A stretch of 64,000 bases of DNA from Agrococcus baldri (GTDB lineage Bacteria > Actinomycetota > Actinomycetes > Actinomycetales > Microbacteriaceae), in assembly GCA_007988785.1 (NCBI GenBank), contig BJUU01000004.1, positions 169,516-233,515 of the forward strand, given 5' to 3'. Shown here one piece after another: positions 41,192 through 49,334 of this stretch. Below the pieces are notes generated by a model. The model was given only the letters and a program-made list of their open reading frames with translations, had not been told where the DNA came from and ran no database searches. Numbering within the stretch: position 1 is the stretch's first letter; the number at the start of each line of letters is the position of its first letter. Made by a program: the position numbers and the translations under genes.

Positions 41192-41773
41192 ATGACTCAA
41201 GAACTCATCCCCTCCGACGCGGAACTCATCGACGCCGCTGCGGCCCTCCTGTCACGCGTGCACGATCCTGACGCCGTTCGGGTTGCCGCCGCTGCACGCG
41301 GCATCTCGGGAGCGGTGCATCTGGGCGTGAGCCTCGCCACCCCGCGCGTCAAGGTATGTGCAGAGAGCAGCGCAGTCGCCAACGCGCGAATAGGCGGCGA
41401 CGAAGCCATCACCACGATCGTTTCTGTCGGGCTCGGGACTGACGATGTTCCGCACGTCATCAACCCGTGCGGGGTGTGTCGTGAACTGATCCCGAAGTTT
41501 GGTCAGGACCTGCGCGTCCTGGTCGACACGGGGGACGGCGTCGTCGCCGCAGCGGCACCCAGCGAATTGCTGCCCATGCCTTGGATCCGGGCCGCTCCTA
41601 CAGCGAGTGAAGGAACAAGGAGGAGGCCCCGGAACTCAATCGAGTTCCGGGGCCTCCTCGTTGTTCTCAGCGCCAGGGAAGGGGACGTCGCAGTGCTTCG
41701 CCGATCATCTCCAGCACGCCGTCGAAGTTCATGTCGACCACAATGCGATGCAGGGGTCGTGTCTCGTCTTTGA
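41192..41773 (+). CDS. Cytidine-deaminase-like protein with abnormal C-terminal extension
   Basis: 193 residues from an ATG with AAAGG upstream. KVCAESSAVANA and NPCGVCRELIPKF carry the three zinc cysteines and catalytic Glu of the cytidine/blasticidin deaminase family. The family fold should end near ELLPMPW, about residue 130. The frame then continues without stop through the terminator hairpin at 41613-41666 and into the antisense of the next gene, ending at 41773. A TGA in another frame at 41608 suggests a small indel may have removed the natural end. Activity of the core domain could be unaffected. Confidence 0.75.
   Translation: MTQELIPSDAELIDAAAALLSRVHDPDAVRVAAAARGISGAVHLGVSLATPRVKVCAESSAVANARIGGDEAITTIVSVGLGTDDVPHVINPCGVCRELIPKFGQDLRVLVDTGDGVVAAAAPSELLPMPWIRAAPTASEGTRRRPRNSIEFRGLLVVLSAREGDVAVLRRSSPARRRSSCRPQCDAGVVSRL
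41613..41666. terminator. Bidirectional terminator between the convergent island operons
   Basis: 18 perfect pairs (41620-41637 with 41642-41659) close an AATC loop, then one mismatch, then six more pairs including TTGTTC. A T-rich stretch follows on the plus strand. It is inside the open frame of the deaminase-like gene. Confidence 0.9.
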
Positions 41774-42659
41774 CGGGGTGCACGCCGGCCAGGTATCGGT
41801 CACCCGTCGCTGGATCTTGGAACGTCTGCAGCGGACGCTGCACGGATGCCGTGATCAGATCAGGCCTGAGGAGGGCAGCGACGGCCATGCTGTCGTTGAT
41901 GCCCATGACGCGCTCGTTCCCTGGTTGCGGGTATGAGCGACTGTAGAAACCCGCGTAGTCCGCGCTGATCTTCGTGATCAGTTCGGCGGGAGCGAAGCCC
42001 GTGGACTCCGCGATCTCGAGGAAGAAGCTCTCAGGAACGAGCGCCTGGCGGGTCACATAGGGGCCACACCATGTCACATCACCTTCGCGAGCAGCGACAG
42101 CTTCAGCGGCGTCGATGTCGAACGTCACGTTGGGGTCACGCGAGACACGGAAGCGGCGATCGGCCCACGGCTCGGTGTCGCGGTACAGCGCAGGTCCCAG
42201 CGTCCCGACGATCGTGGTGCTTCGCAGCTGCTGCAGCAGCGCAGGTTCACGCTCCAGCGCGCGGGCAAGGTTGGTCTGCGGACCGATGGCGACATAGTCG
42301 ATCTCATCGGGATGCTGGCGCACGAGCTCAAGCACGACGTCAACACCGCTGGGCTCGGTCGATACGGAGACCTCGGGGCGCAAACCGGTGTTCCCGAATC
42401 CGTCGTCGCCGTGGATGCCCGGGTTCAGTCGCAGTTCCTGTGCAACCGGAACATCGCTGCCGCGGTAGACCGGAATATCACTGCGCCCGCAGGTGTCGAG
42501 CACGTATCGCGCATTGTCTGCCGCGCGTTCGCCCGTGCAGTTGCCGAACACGCTGACCACCGCAAGGATCTCCACCTTGGGATCCGCTGCGAGCAGCATG
42601 ATCGCCAGCGCATCGTCGACACCGGTGTCGGTGTCGATGACCACTTTTCTCTTCGTCAT
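41667..42659 (-). CDS. Nucleoside hydrolase family protein (copy 2)
   Basis: 330 residues with the canonical motifs: VVIDTDTGVDDALAIMLLAA (Ca2+ site) and NPGIHGDDGFGNTGLR (base-side loop with His and Asp), then VAIGPQTNLARALEREPALL. It is more typical than copy 1 and should hydrolyse a ribonucleoside or similar N-glycoside. It is the last gene of the leftward operon, 49 nt after the solute-binding-like gene, and ends beside the shared terminator. Confidence 0.92.
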   Translation of the reverse strand: MTKRKVVIDTDTGVDDALAIMLLAADPKVEILAVVSVFGNCTGERAADNARYVLDTCGRSDIPVYRGSDVPVAQELRLNPGIHGDDGFGNTGLRPEVSVSTEPSGVDVVLELVRQHPDEIDYVAIGPQTNLARALEREPALLQQLRSTTIVGTLGPALYRDTEPWADRRFRVSRDPNVTFDIDAAEAVAAREGDVTWCGPYVTRQALVPESFFLEIAESTGFAPAELITKISADYAGFYSRSYPQPGNERVMGINDSMAVAALLRPDLITASVQRPLQTFQDPATGDRYLAGVHPVKDETRPLHRIVVDMNFDGVLEMIGEALRRPLPWR

Positions 42660-42708
42660 GATTCCTAGCTTTCCGCTGCGTCAGTGCAGCAGGTTGTGAG
42701 GGTGAGGC

Positions 42709-43383
42709 TTACGGTGCGCTGAGTCCGACGCTCGCGAACGCCTGTTGTGCGCGCTCCTCGGTCAGCGTCGCGGCGAATGCCAGCGCCGATGCAGGTGCGT
42801 GGACGCCCGCACCGATCGCGAATCGGCCGTATGACTGCAGCGCGTGCGGAATCGGAGCCACCACATGCGGACCTGGCACGGAGCGCAACTCGGATACCTG
42901 CTGGATGGCAACGTCTGCGCGGCCATCAAGCACGGCCTCTGCCGTGAGTCCTGCGGGGAAGCGCACTGCTCGTTCGTCGACGCCATCGAGCAGATCTCGC
43001 TCGCGCAGCACGCTCATCAGGTGCAGACCGCTGGCGCCAGAGAGCGTGTACGCGACTCGAGAGTCGCGGAGGTACTGCAGAAATGCCTCCTCAGTATCGG
43101 CAGACGGCTCACGAGTGTCAGCGAGCCGCGCGAACCCGACCGCTGAGACTGCGATGTCTGCAATGGTTGCCGGATCGAGAATGCCCTGAGTGGCCAGGTC
43201 ATGCGCGGATGCCGAAACACCCAGGAAGAGATCGGGACGCTCGCCACCGGCAATCATGTCGAGCAGCACGGTGGTCGGCTCGAACGTCGCCACGATGCTC
43301 TCCCCAGTCGCGGCTTCGAACGCTGGAATGAGGTCTTCCACGAGGGGCTGTCGAACGACGAGTCCGCTGTACAGCGTGATCAT
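42709..43383 (-). CDS. ModA-like solute-binding-domain protein without signal peptide
   Basis: 224 residues. The type 2 periplasmic-binding fold is suggested by ITLYSGLVVRQPLVEDLIPA, FEAATGESIVATFEPTTVLL, GGERPDLFLGVSASAHDLAT and ADVAIQQVSELRSVPG, as in molybdate-binding-like (SBP_bac_11) proteins. There is no hydrophobic signal sequence or lipobox: the protein starts directly with the first strand. No ABC permease is nearby. It may therefore act in the cytosol as a sensor, carrier or enzyme. Its start overlaps the otnC-like stop by 4 nt (ATGA). Confidence 0.72.
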   Translation of the reverse strand: MITLYSGLVVRQPLVEDLIPAFEAATGESIVATFEPTTVLLDMIAGGERPDLFLGVSASAHDLATQGILDPATIADIAVSAVGFARLADTREPSADTEEAFLQYLRDSRVAYTLSGASGLHLMSVLRERDLLDGVDERAVRFPAGLTAEAVLDGRADVAIQQVSELRSVPGPHVVAPIPHALQSYGRFAIGAGVHAPASALAFAATLTEERAQQAFASVGLSAP

Positions 43384-44018
43384 GAGGTGGGCTCCTGACG
43401 GGGCTGGGGCTGCAGGGCAGCGAGATGTTGCGTCGTCAGCGGCGCGGTGCGCATCCCTGACGTGAGGAAGAAGATGTGCGCGGTGTGCTCAAGCTCTTCG
43501 ACCGCGTCCAGCGCCGCGTCGAGGTCGACGCCGGCGATCACTGGCCCGTGGTTGCGCAGCAGCAGCGCATGCGAGCGGGTCGCAGCGCGCTGCACCGCAC
43601 CGGTAGCCGCCTGGTCGCCTGGCGCAAAGTACGGCACGACCTCCAGGGGCGCAACGCGCATGCCGTAGTACGCCGTGAGCGGCGGGAGCGGCTCGACCTG
43701 ATCAAGATCTGCCAGGCACGACAGCGCCGCGGCGTGGACCGAATGCGTGTGCACGACTGCGTGTGCCGACGGTCGAGCCCGAAGCACGGCAACGTGCAGG
43801 AACGCCTCCTTCGTCGGTGGAGGACCTTCGAGATGACGACCCTCAGCATCGAGTACAGAGAGGTCAGCGCTCGAGACGTCAGCCAGGCTCACACCGGTTG
43901 GCGTGACCAGAATGCGGTCGCCTTCGCGCACCGCCAGATTGCCCGTACGGCCGTGGGTGAGACCGCGCCGGTGTATCGAGTGCGCGACTCGTTCGACAGC
44001 GCTGCGCATCTCCGTCAT
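43380..44018 (-). CDS. otnC: Class II aldolase, OtnC-like 3-oxo-tetronate 4-phosphate decarboxylase
   Basis: 212 residues. GRTGNLAVREGDRILVTPTG, the metal-binding HTHSVHAAAL and LLLRNHGPVIAG are the class II aldolase/adducin motifs with the zinc histidines. Next to otnK and otnI such proteins decarboxylate 3-oxo-tetronate 4-phosphate to dihydroxyacetone phosphate. Start and stop both overlap neighbours by 4 nt, so it is tightly coupled with otnK. Confidence 0.88.
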   Translation of the reverse strand: MTEMRSAVERVAHSIHRRGLTHGRTGNLAVREGDRILVTPTGVSLADVSSADLSVLDAEGRHLEGPPPTKEAFLHVAVLRARPSAHAVVHTHSVHAAALSCLADLDQVEPLPPLTAYYGMRVAPLEVVPYFAPGDQAATGAVQRAATRSHALLLRNHGPVIAGVDLDAALDAVEELEHTAHIFFLTSGMRTAPLTTQHLAALQPQPRQEPTS

Positions 44019-45235
44019 GGTTGTTCGCCTCCTGCAACAGCGGTGAACATGTCGACGTCACCGAAGTTTCCTGACTTCAGCACCAGGTGCACACCGTGGG
44101 CAGTGTCATGAATCCAAGGCACTCCGACGGCAGCCTCCTCCCCCACGACCGCCACCGTGGTCCCGAGTTCGCGAAGTACCGCCCCCGATGTCTCACCGCC
44201 GGCGACGAGCATGCGCTGCACGCCACGCTGCGCCAGTCCACGGGCGACGAGTCCCGCCACCTGTTCGTAGAGCTCACCGGCCGCTGGGAGTTCGCCATTG
44301 CGCTCTTCGGGCGAGCTCGACGAGTAGATCATCGCTGAGGTGACGTCGGGCTGTGCATCCCACCACGTCAACGCTGCCTCAGCCAGTTCCGCTGCCGTCT
44401 GCCCTGGTTCTGCGACCACGCGGTGCGAAGGTGCACGAGAGGCCTGGAACGAGGCAATCTGCTCAAGCGTTCGTCGCGAGCAGCTTCCCGCGATGATCGC
44501 GGTGCGTGCCGCGGGCGGCACAGAGGCGGTGCGGCCGGATGCACGCTGGCGCCCGCCAATTGCGCCGATGAGGCCGGCAGATCCGGCCGTCAGCACTGCG
44601 CTGTCTGCAGCCTCGGCGATGATTGCGAGATCGGCGGCGTCGACGGCGTCAGCGATCACGTGCACCACTCCCGCACTCTCGGCTGCGGCGATCGCCGCGC
44701 GTACGACAGCCACTCCCGCATGCACTTCCGAACTCGGCAGGGTCGTGACAGTGCCGTGCACCTGCGGCGTGAGCAGGCTCACGAGGTTCGAGTCGTGCAT
44801 CGGCGTGATCGGATGGTGCGCCATGTGCGTCTCATGCAACGGAACACCGGAGACGTACAGATGCCCGTCCTTCACGGTGCGCCCGTGAACGGGGGCCGCA
44901 GGGGTCGTCACCACCGTCGACACTCCCAGAGCCTGGGCGAGGGCCTCCGTGACGGGGCCGATGTTGCCTTCGTCCGTCGAATCGAACGTCGAGCAGTACT
45001 TGAAGTAGAAGCGTGTGGCGCCAGCGTCCCGCAGCGTGCGGAGCGCCGCCACGCTCGTCGCGACGGCGTCAGCCGCCGGGATCGAGCGGGTCTTCAGACC
45101 AATGACGATCGCGTCAGCCTCTCCCGTGACAGGGAGTTCCGCATCGAAGGCAAGGAGCGTGCGCAGGCCCTCGCGGCTGAGCGCCGCGGCCACATCGGTG
45201 GCACCCGTCACGTCATCAGCGATCACGCCGATCAT
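44015..45235 (-). CDS. otnK: 3-oxo-tetronate kinase (DUF1537 family)
   Basis: 406 residues. IGVIADDVTGATDVAAALSR is the N-terminal DUF1537 motif, FYFKYCSTFDSTDEGNIGPV the second, and RMLVAGGETSGAVLRELG plus GVHLVLKSGNFGD form the C-terminal nucleotide-binding domain. The family phosphorylates four-carbon sugar acids; with otnI and otnC it makes 3-oxo-tetronate 4-phosphate. It overlaps both neighbours by ATGA. Confidence 0.93.
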   Translation of the reverse strand: MIGVIADDVTGATDVAAALSREGLRTLLAFDAELPVTGEADAIVIGLKTRSIPAADAVATSVAALRTLRDAGATRFYFKYCSTFDSTDEGNIGPVTEALAQALGVSTVVTTPAAPVHGRTVKDGHLYVSGVPLHETHMAHHPITPMHDSNLVSLLTPQVHGTVTTLPSSEVHAGVAVVRAAIAAAESAGVVHVIADAVDAADLAIIAEAADSAVLTAGSAGLIGAIGGRQRASGRTASVPPAARTAIIAGSCSRRTLEQIASFQASRAPSHRVVAEPGQTAAELAEAALTWWDAQPDVTSAMIYSSSSPEERNGELPAAGELYEQVAGLVARGLAQRGVQRMLVAGGETSGAVLRELGTTVAVVGEEAAVGVPWIHDTAHGVHLVLKSGNFGDVDMFTAVAGGEQP

Positions 45236-45900
45236 CGTCGTGATCCCTCGATCGCGTCGCGCAAGCGCGAAGCGGCAACGCTCGGACCGTCGAGGACGGG
45301 CACCGCGATGTGGGCACGCAGCTCCTCTGCCGCGGGAGCGAGCGAATACTGAGCGAGCACGACGACGTCGTAGGGCTCGGTCACCTCAGAGATAGCCGCG
45401 GCCAGGTGGGCCGCCAGCTCGGGAGCGGGAAGAGGGTCGGCCCCCGTGGGGACCACGACGGAACGGATCGAGGTCACCGCGCCCGCCGCGGCAAAGGCAG
45501 CGTCGAGGCGCGCGGTGCTATCTGCAGCCGCTGACTCCAGAGACGCGGCGAGGAGCACGCTGGCGGGTGCGAGCGCTACGGCGTCCTCGAACAGCGGCCC
45601 GTCCGCAGAGATCACGGTGACGCCGTCGGTCGCAGGGTCCCGGTGATCAGCGCGCACGCCATACTGCGAGCACGTCAACAAGACACCGTCAGCACCGCCA
45701 GCCAGGGCGGACTCGATCAGGATGTCCATGCGAGCAGCGAGCGGTCCGGTCATCTCCCCCTGCTGCTTGAGATCGGCGAGCAGGCGGTCGTCGAGAAGAT
45801 TCCATATCGTGCTGTTCGGAACTGCCGCGCTCACCGCAGCCGTCGCCGGAGCGATGGCCAGCGGTGTCGCACTGATCAGAGCGATCTTCACGGGGGTCAT
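45232..45900 (-). CDS. Asp/Glu/hydantoin racemase family protein
   Basis: 222 residues from the ATG at 45900. VKIALISATPLAIAPATAAV is the N-terminal strand and loop. The first active-site Cys lies in VLLTCSQYGV (about 82). At the second position, where racemases have a Cys, the sequence is VVLAQYSLAP, with Gln instead. A one-Cys enzyme of this superfamily might be a decarboxylase or isomerase rather than a racemase. Its role in the operon is unknown. ATGA overlaps on both sides. Confidence 0.75.
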   Translation of the reverse strand: MTPVKIALISATPLAIAPATAAVSAAVPNSTIWNLLDDRLLADLKQQGEMTGPLAARMDILIESALAGGADGVLLTCSQYGVRADHRDPATDGVTVISADGPLFEDAVALAPASVLLAASLESAAADSTARLDAAFAAAGAVTSIRSVVVPTGADPLPAPELAAHLAAAISEVTEPYDVVVLAQYSLAPAAEELRAHIAVPVLDGPSVAASRLRDAIEGSRR

Positions 45901-46703
45901 CCGGTGATCCTTTCGATCCAGTTGAGTCCTTCGGCCGTCCCCGCACGGGGACCGTACTCGCAACCAACCCATCCGGAGTAGCCGCTGGCGGCAACCCGTG
46001 CAAGCACGTGCTCGTATGCGATCTCACCTGTCCCTGGCTCACCGCGGCCAGGATTGTCCGCAATCTGCACGTGCTTGATGAGTGGGGCAAGCCGCCCGAA
46101 CCGCTCGATCACATTCCCGCGGTCGACCTGTGCGTGATACACGTCGAACAGAACGCCGACGGTGTCGGGATCGACGGCCTCCGCTACCGCAGCCGCCGTC
46201 TCCATCGAGGCCAGACCGTACATAGGCTGTTCGCGCTTGTTGATCGCCTCGAGGACGATGCGAACGCCAGCCGTGCGAGCCTGCGCTGCGGCCCAGCCGA
46301 TGTTGGTGACGTATGTCGCGAATGCGAGCTCCGGGTCGACGTCCTCGGGACGCAGGCCAGCCATCACGTGAACGACGGGGTTGCCGAGCACATCTGCATA
46401 GTGGAGTGCGCGCTCGACACCCTGACGGAAGGCAGCCTGAGCGGATGGCGTGAAGGCTGTGCCCATGGCGGTAGCGGAACCCGCAGGACCACCTGGAGTG
46501 TTGATCAACGCCTGCGTGACGCCGGCGCTTTCGAGCAGCTCTCGCACGCGCGCCGCAGGGAGCTCGTAGGGGGATGCGAACTCGACCCCCGTGAAACCCG
46601 CAGCCGCCGCCGCGTCAAACCGCGCTTCGAAGGGCAGCTCGGTGTACATCCACTTGAGGTTGGCAGCCAGCCGGAGCTGGCCACCCGATGTCTGGATGAT
46701 CAC
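45897..46703 (-). CDS. otnI: 2-oxo-tetronate isomerase / hydroxypyruvate isomerase-like
   Basis: 268 residues, a TIM-barrel xylose-isomerase-like enzyme. AANLKWMYTELPFEARFDAA, IVLEAINKREQPMYGL (metal Glu), GVLFDVYHAQVDRGNVIERF (metal Asp) and HVQIADNPGRGEPGTGEIAY (metal-binding and substrate loop) match hydroxypyruvate isomerase/OtnI. In acid-sugar pathways OtnI converts 2-oxo-tetronate to 3-oxo-tetronate, the substrate of OtnK. Confidence 0.92.
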   Translation of the reverse strand: MIIQTSGGQLRLAANLKWMYTELPFEARFDAAAAAGFTGVEFASPYELPAARVRELLESAGVTQALINTPGGPAGSATAMGTAFTPSAQAAFRQGVERALHYADVLGNPVVHVMAGLRPEDVDPELAFATYVTNIGWAAAQARTAGVRIVLEAINKREQPMYGLASMETAAAVAEAVDPDTVGVLFDVYHAQVDRGNVIERFGRLAPLIKHVQIADNPGRGEPGTGEIAYEHVLARVAASGYSGWVGCEYGPRAGTAEGLNWIERITG

Positions 46704-47692
46704 GCGACGTCTTCTCGGTATGCCGGATTCACGACGAACTGCGGATCGCCCCCGGCGAGAACGCTGATCACGTTGTCTGCCGCCATACGACCGGACTCGC
46801 CACGAGCTTCACGGGTTGCACCCGCGACGTGCGTGGTGGCGAGGATGCCGGGCGTGTGCAGCAGTGGGCTCTCTGCGGGCAGTGGTTCCTGCTCGAACAC
46901 GTCCAGAGCTGCGCCGCCGATGACACCCGCACGAACCGCGTCCACAACGGCCGCTTCATCAACGATGCCGCCGCGAGCCGTGTTCACCAGGATCGCGTCG
47001 TTCTTCATGAGCGCCAGGCGCTCCGCATTGATGAGGTTCCGCGTCGAGTCATCGAGGAACAGGTGCAGAGTCACGAAGTCGGCCCGCGAAAGAACCTCGT
47101 CGAGCTCCGCCCGAGAGATGTTGTGCGCCGAAGCAAATGCCTCGTCGAAGTACGGGTCGTAGGCAATGACGTTCATACCGAAGCCTGCCGCAATCGTGGC
47201 AACGGCCTTCCCGATGGATCCGAGTCCCAACACTCCCAACGTCGCCCCACGGAGCTCGCGGCCAGTGAGCTGCTGCCAATGCCCCGCCCTCAGGTTGGTG
47301 ATGTTCTCGGGAACACGACGGGCAACTCCCAGCATGAGGGCGAAGACGTGTTCGGCAACGGCCTGGCGATTGGCGCCCGCCGTGATGCAGACGGGAACGC
47401 CCTGGTTCGTCGCTGCAGCGACGTCAACACTGTCGTACCCGACTCCCGTTCGTACAACGATCTGCAGATTCGGAGCGCTGGCAAGATCGTTCGCTGTCAG
47501 CGGCTGAGTTCCAGCGATCATGGCTCGCGTCGAAGCCAGGAGCGTGCGACGTTCTGCCTCAGGAAGGGCAGCAAGGTTCGGCTCGTGGTGTGTCGTCAGA
47601 CCGGCACCACGCAGCAGCGCGTCGACTTCGTCGCCTGGGCTCAGGAAGGCGGTTGTGATCAGAACATCGTGGGACGTGGTGCTTTCGCTCAC
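46700..47692 (-). CDS. D-isomer-specific 2-hydroxyacid dehydrogenase
   Basis: 330 residues. LGVLGLGSIGKAVATIAAGF is the Rossmann NAD(P) loop. The catalytic Arg is in ILVNTARGGIVDEAA, the Glu in FEQEPLP, and the His in ILATTHVAGATREAR. It would oxidise the C2 hydroxyl of a sugar acid to a 2-oxo acid, or the reverse. In known otn clusters this step is done by LtnD or DenD, which belong to other families, so the cluster looks like a variant. ATGA overlaps on both sides. Confidence 0.92.
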   Translation of the reverse strand: MSESTTSHDVLITTAFLSPGDEVDALLRGAGLTTHHEPNLAALPEAERRTLLASTRAMIAGTQPLTANDLASAPNLQIVVRTGVGYDSVDVAAATNQGVPVCITAGANRQAVAEHVFALMLGVARRVPENITNLRAGHWQQLTGRELRGATLGVLGLGSIGKAVATIAAGFGMNVIAYDPYFDEAFASAHNISRAELDEVLSRADFVTLHLFLDDSTRNLINAERLALMKNDAILVNTARGGIVDEAAVVDAVRAGVIGGAALDVFEQEPLPAESPLLHTPGILATTHVAGATREARGESGRMAADNVISVLAGGDPQFVVNPAYREDVA

Positions 47693-48474
47693 CAGATTCC
47701 TCCTCGGTACTCGGAGGCGGTGAATGCCCCGCCATGAAATTTGGGGGCAGGAACGTTGAGATCAACGTCCTGCGTGTGGTCCGCGGCGTTGTCGCGAGGG
47801 GTGAATCCGATGGCATCCCAACCGGCTTGCGCGTCCCACCAGCCATCGGAGTTTGCCGAGACACCGTAGACAACCTGGCAGCCCACCGGCCCACTTTCAA
47901 TCGCGCAACGAGTCAGCTCGATGCCATCTCGCCAGCTCAACCACAGCGCAAGCTGGCGCACATCTTCGGGCGCAGGGCGGAAGGTTCCGATGCGCAACAG
48001 CACCGATTCCACACCCCACTTGTCGTAGTACAGGCTCGCCAGCGCTTCCCCGAACGCCTTCGAGACGCCGTAGTAGGTGTCCGGGCGAATCGAAGCAGTC
48101 TCGTCGAGACGTTCGGAAGCGGGATGAAACCCGATGATGTGGTTGGAGCTGGCAAACACGACACGGCGGACCCCCACGAGACGCGCTGCCTCGTAGACGT
48201 GATAGGTGCCATCGATGTTGGCTTCGCGGATGCGCTCGAAGGATGCTTCGTCTGCGACCGCTCCGAGGTGCACGATCACATCGATGCCGCGCGCAGCCGC
48301 GGTCAAGGCCTTCAGATCGTTGAGGTCGCCGACGATGACCTCTTCGTGGGCAAAGAGGGGCTCAACGGGTTCGCTGCGTACGTAGAGGACGACGCGTTCG
48401 TATCTGCCCGCAAGTCCTTCCCGAATCACGCGGCCCATGCGGCCAGCGCCTCCTGTATAGAGGACAGAAGTCAT
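47689..48474 (-). CDS. Uronate-dehydrogenase-like NAD-dependent SDR
   Basis: 261 residues, an extended SDR. VLYTGGAGRMGRVIREGLAG is the NAD-binding GxxGxxG. VVFASSNHIIGFHP and DTYYGVSKAFGEALASLYYD (YxxxK) resemble uronate dehydrogenase, which oxidises C1 of a cyclic sugar to a lactone. Length also fits that family. Substrate inferred only: a free sugar or uronate released by the nucleoside hydrolases. It is followed by the 2-hydroxyacid dehydrogenase with an ATGA overlap. Confidence 0.85.
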   Translation of the reverse strand: MTSVLYTGGAGRMGRVIREGLAGRYERVVLYVRSEPVEPLFAHEEVIVGDLNDLKALTAAARGIDVIVHLGAVADEASFERIREANIDGTYHVYEAARLVGVRRVVFASSNHIIGFHPASERLDETASIRPDTYYGVSKAFGEALASLYYDKWGVESVLLRIGTFRPAPEDVRQLALWLSWRDGIELTRCAIESGPVGCQVVYGVSANSDGWWDAQAGWDAIGFTPRDNAADHTQDVDLNVPAPKFHGGAFTASEYRGGIW

Positions 48475-48499
48475 GATCGTCCTTTCATGCGGCGCCGGC

Positions 48500-49264
48500 T
48501 CAGCCGATGCTGCGGTCCTGCTCGGGGCTCAGCGCCTCGGCAAAGAAGCTGATCTGGGCGCGCTGTTCTCGCAGGCGCTGCACGTCACCGTCGACAAGGC
48601 TGAGGCCGACGTCATGACCGGGCAGCAGCGTCGCGCTCGTGTCGGACATCAGGGAACGCAAGCGTTCGATCGTGCGAACGCTGGCGTCTTCGTCCATGGT
48701 TGAGTCGACGTGCGTGGTGGCCAGCTCATGAACGTTCTTCACTGAATCCCCTGAAAAAACGAGGGACTGCTCAGCGCGCTCGGTGAAGAATGCGAGGTGA
48801 TGTGGCGTGTGCCCCGGGGCCGCGATCGCGTGGATTCCCGGCAGAATCTCCTGCTCCGGCCGCATGCGTTCGACGCGCTCGGTGCGCCGCATGAGCTCCT
48901 GCACATGCAGGTCAGGGATGAACTTTGTCCCTGCTGGCTGCTCTGCCGCCCATGCCAGCTCCTGCTCCCCCACCCAGGTGACCGCGTTCTCGAACATCGT
49001 GAAGTTTGCGACGTGATCCCAGTGCATATGGGTCAGCACTACGTCCGTGATGTCTGCCGCGGCAAGACCCAGACGCTGCAGCGACTCGTGAATGAGCGGA
49101 ATGTATGCGGGCTGCCCTGCATCGATCAAGACGCGGCGTGTGCCATCGTCCAGGAGCCAAAGACTGCTCCAGCCAAAGGCGCCGTGCGTACTGGACTTGC
49201 CGGGAAACCCGTCAACGAGCGGACGCGCGGCATACCGTGCCGCGTGCTGCTGCACCTGCTTCAT
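48500..49264 (-). CDS. Metallo-beta-lactamase-fold hydrolase, lactonase-like
   Basis: 254 residues. VVLTHMHWDHVANF is the HxHxDH zinc motif; APGHTPHHLAF, FSGDSVKN and LLPGHDVG supply the remaining ligands. The arrangement is that of lactonase-type members. In the proposed pathway it would open the sugar lactone formed by the SDR encoded next. It is the first gene of the leftward operon, with GGAGGTG 5 nt before the ATG and the 29-bp palindrome upstream. Confidence 0.88.
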   Translation of the reverse strand: MKQVQQHAARYAARPLVDGFPGKSSTHGAFGWSSLWLLDDGTRRVLIDAGQPAYIPLIHESLQRLGLAAADITDVVLTHMHWDHVANFTMFENAVTWVGEQELAWAAEQPAGTKFIPDLHVQELMRRTERVERMRPEQEILPGIHAIAAPGHTPHHLAFFTERAEQSLVFSGDSVKNVHELATTHVDSTMDEDASVRTIERLRSLMSDTSATLLPGHDVGLSLVDGDVQRLREQRAQISFFAEALSPEQDRSIG

Positions 49265-49273
49265 TGCACCTCC

Positions 49274-49302
49274 ATCCGATACTATTGACTATAGTATTGG
49301 AT
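49274..49302. promoter_or_regulatory. 29-bp palindromic operator over the leftward island promoter
   Basis: ATCCGATACTAT on one side and ATAGTATTGGAT on the other pair with one mismatch around five bases. On the minus strand TATAGT inside it is a good -10 box for the operon starting at 49264. The GntR/FCD gene next to it is the obvious regulator candidate. Confidence 0.7.
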
Positions 49303-49334
49303 TTCGGCTGGGTTGTCCATGCGTCGCCGACGAT

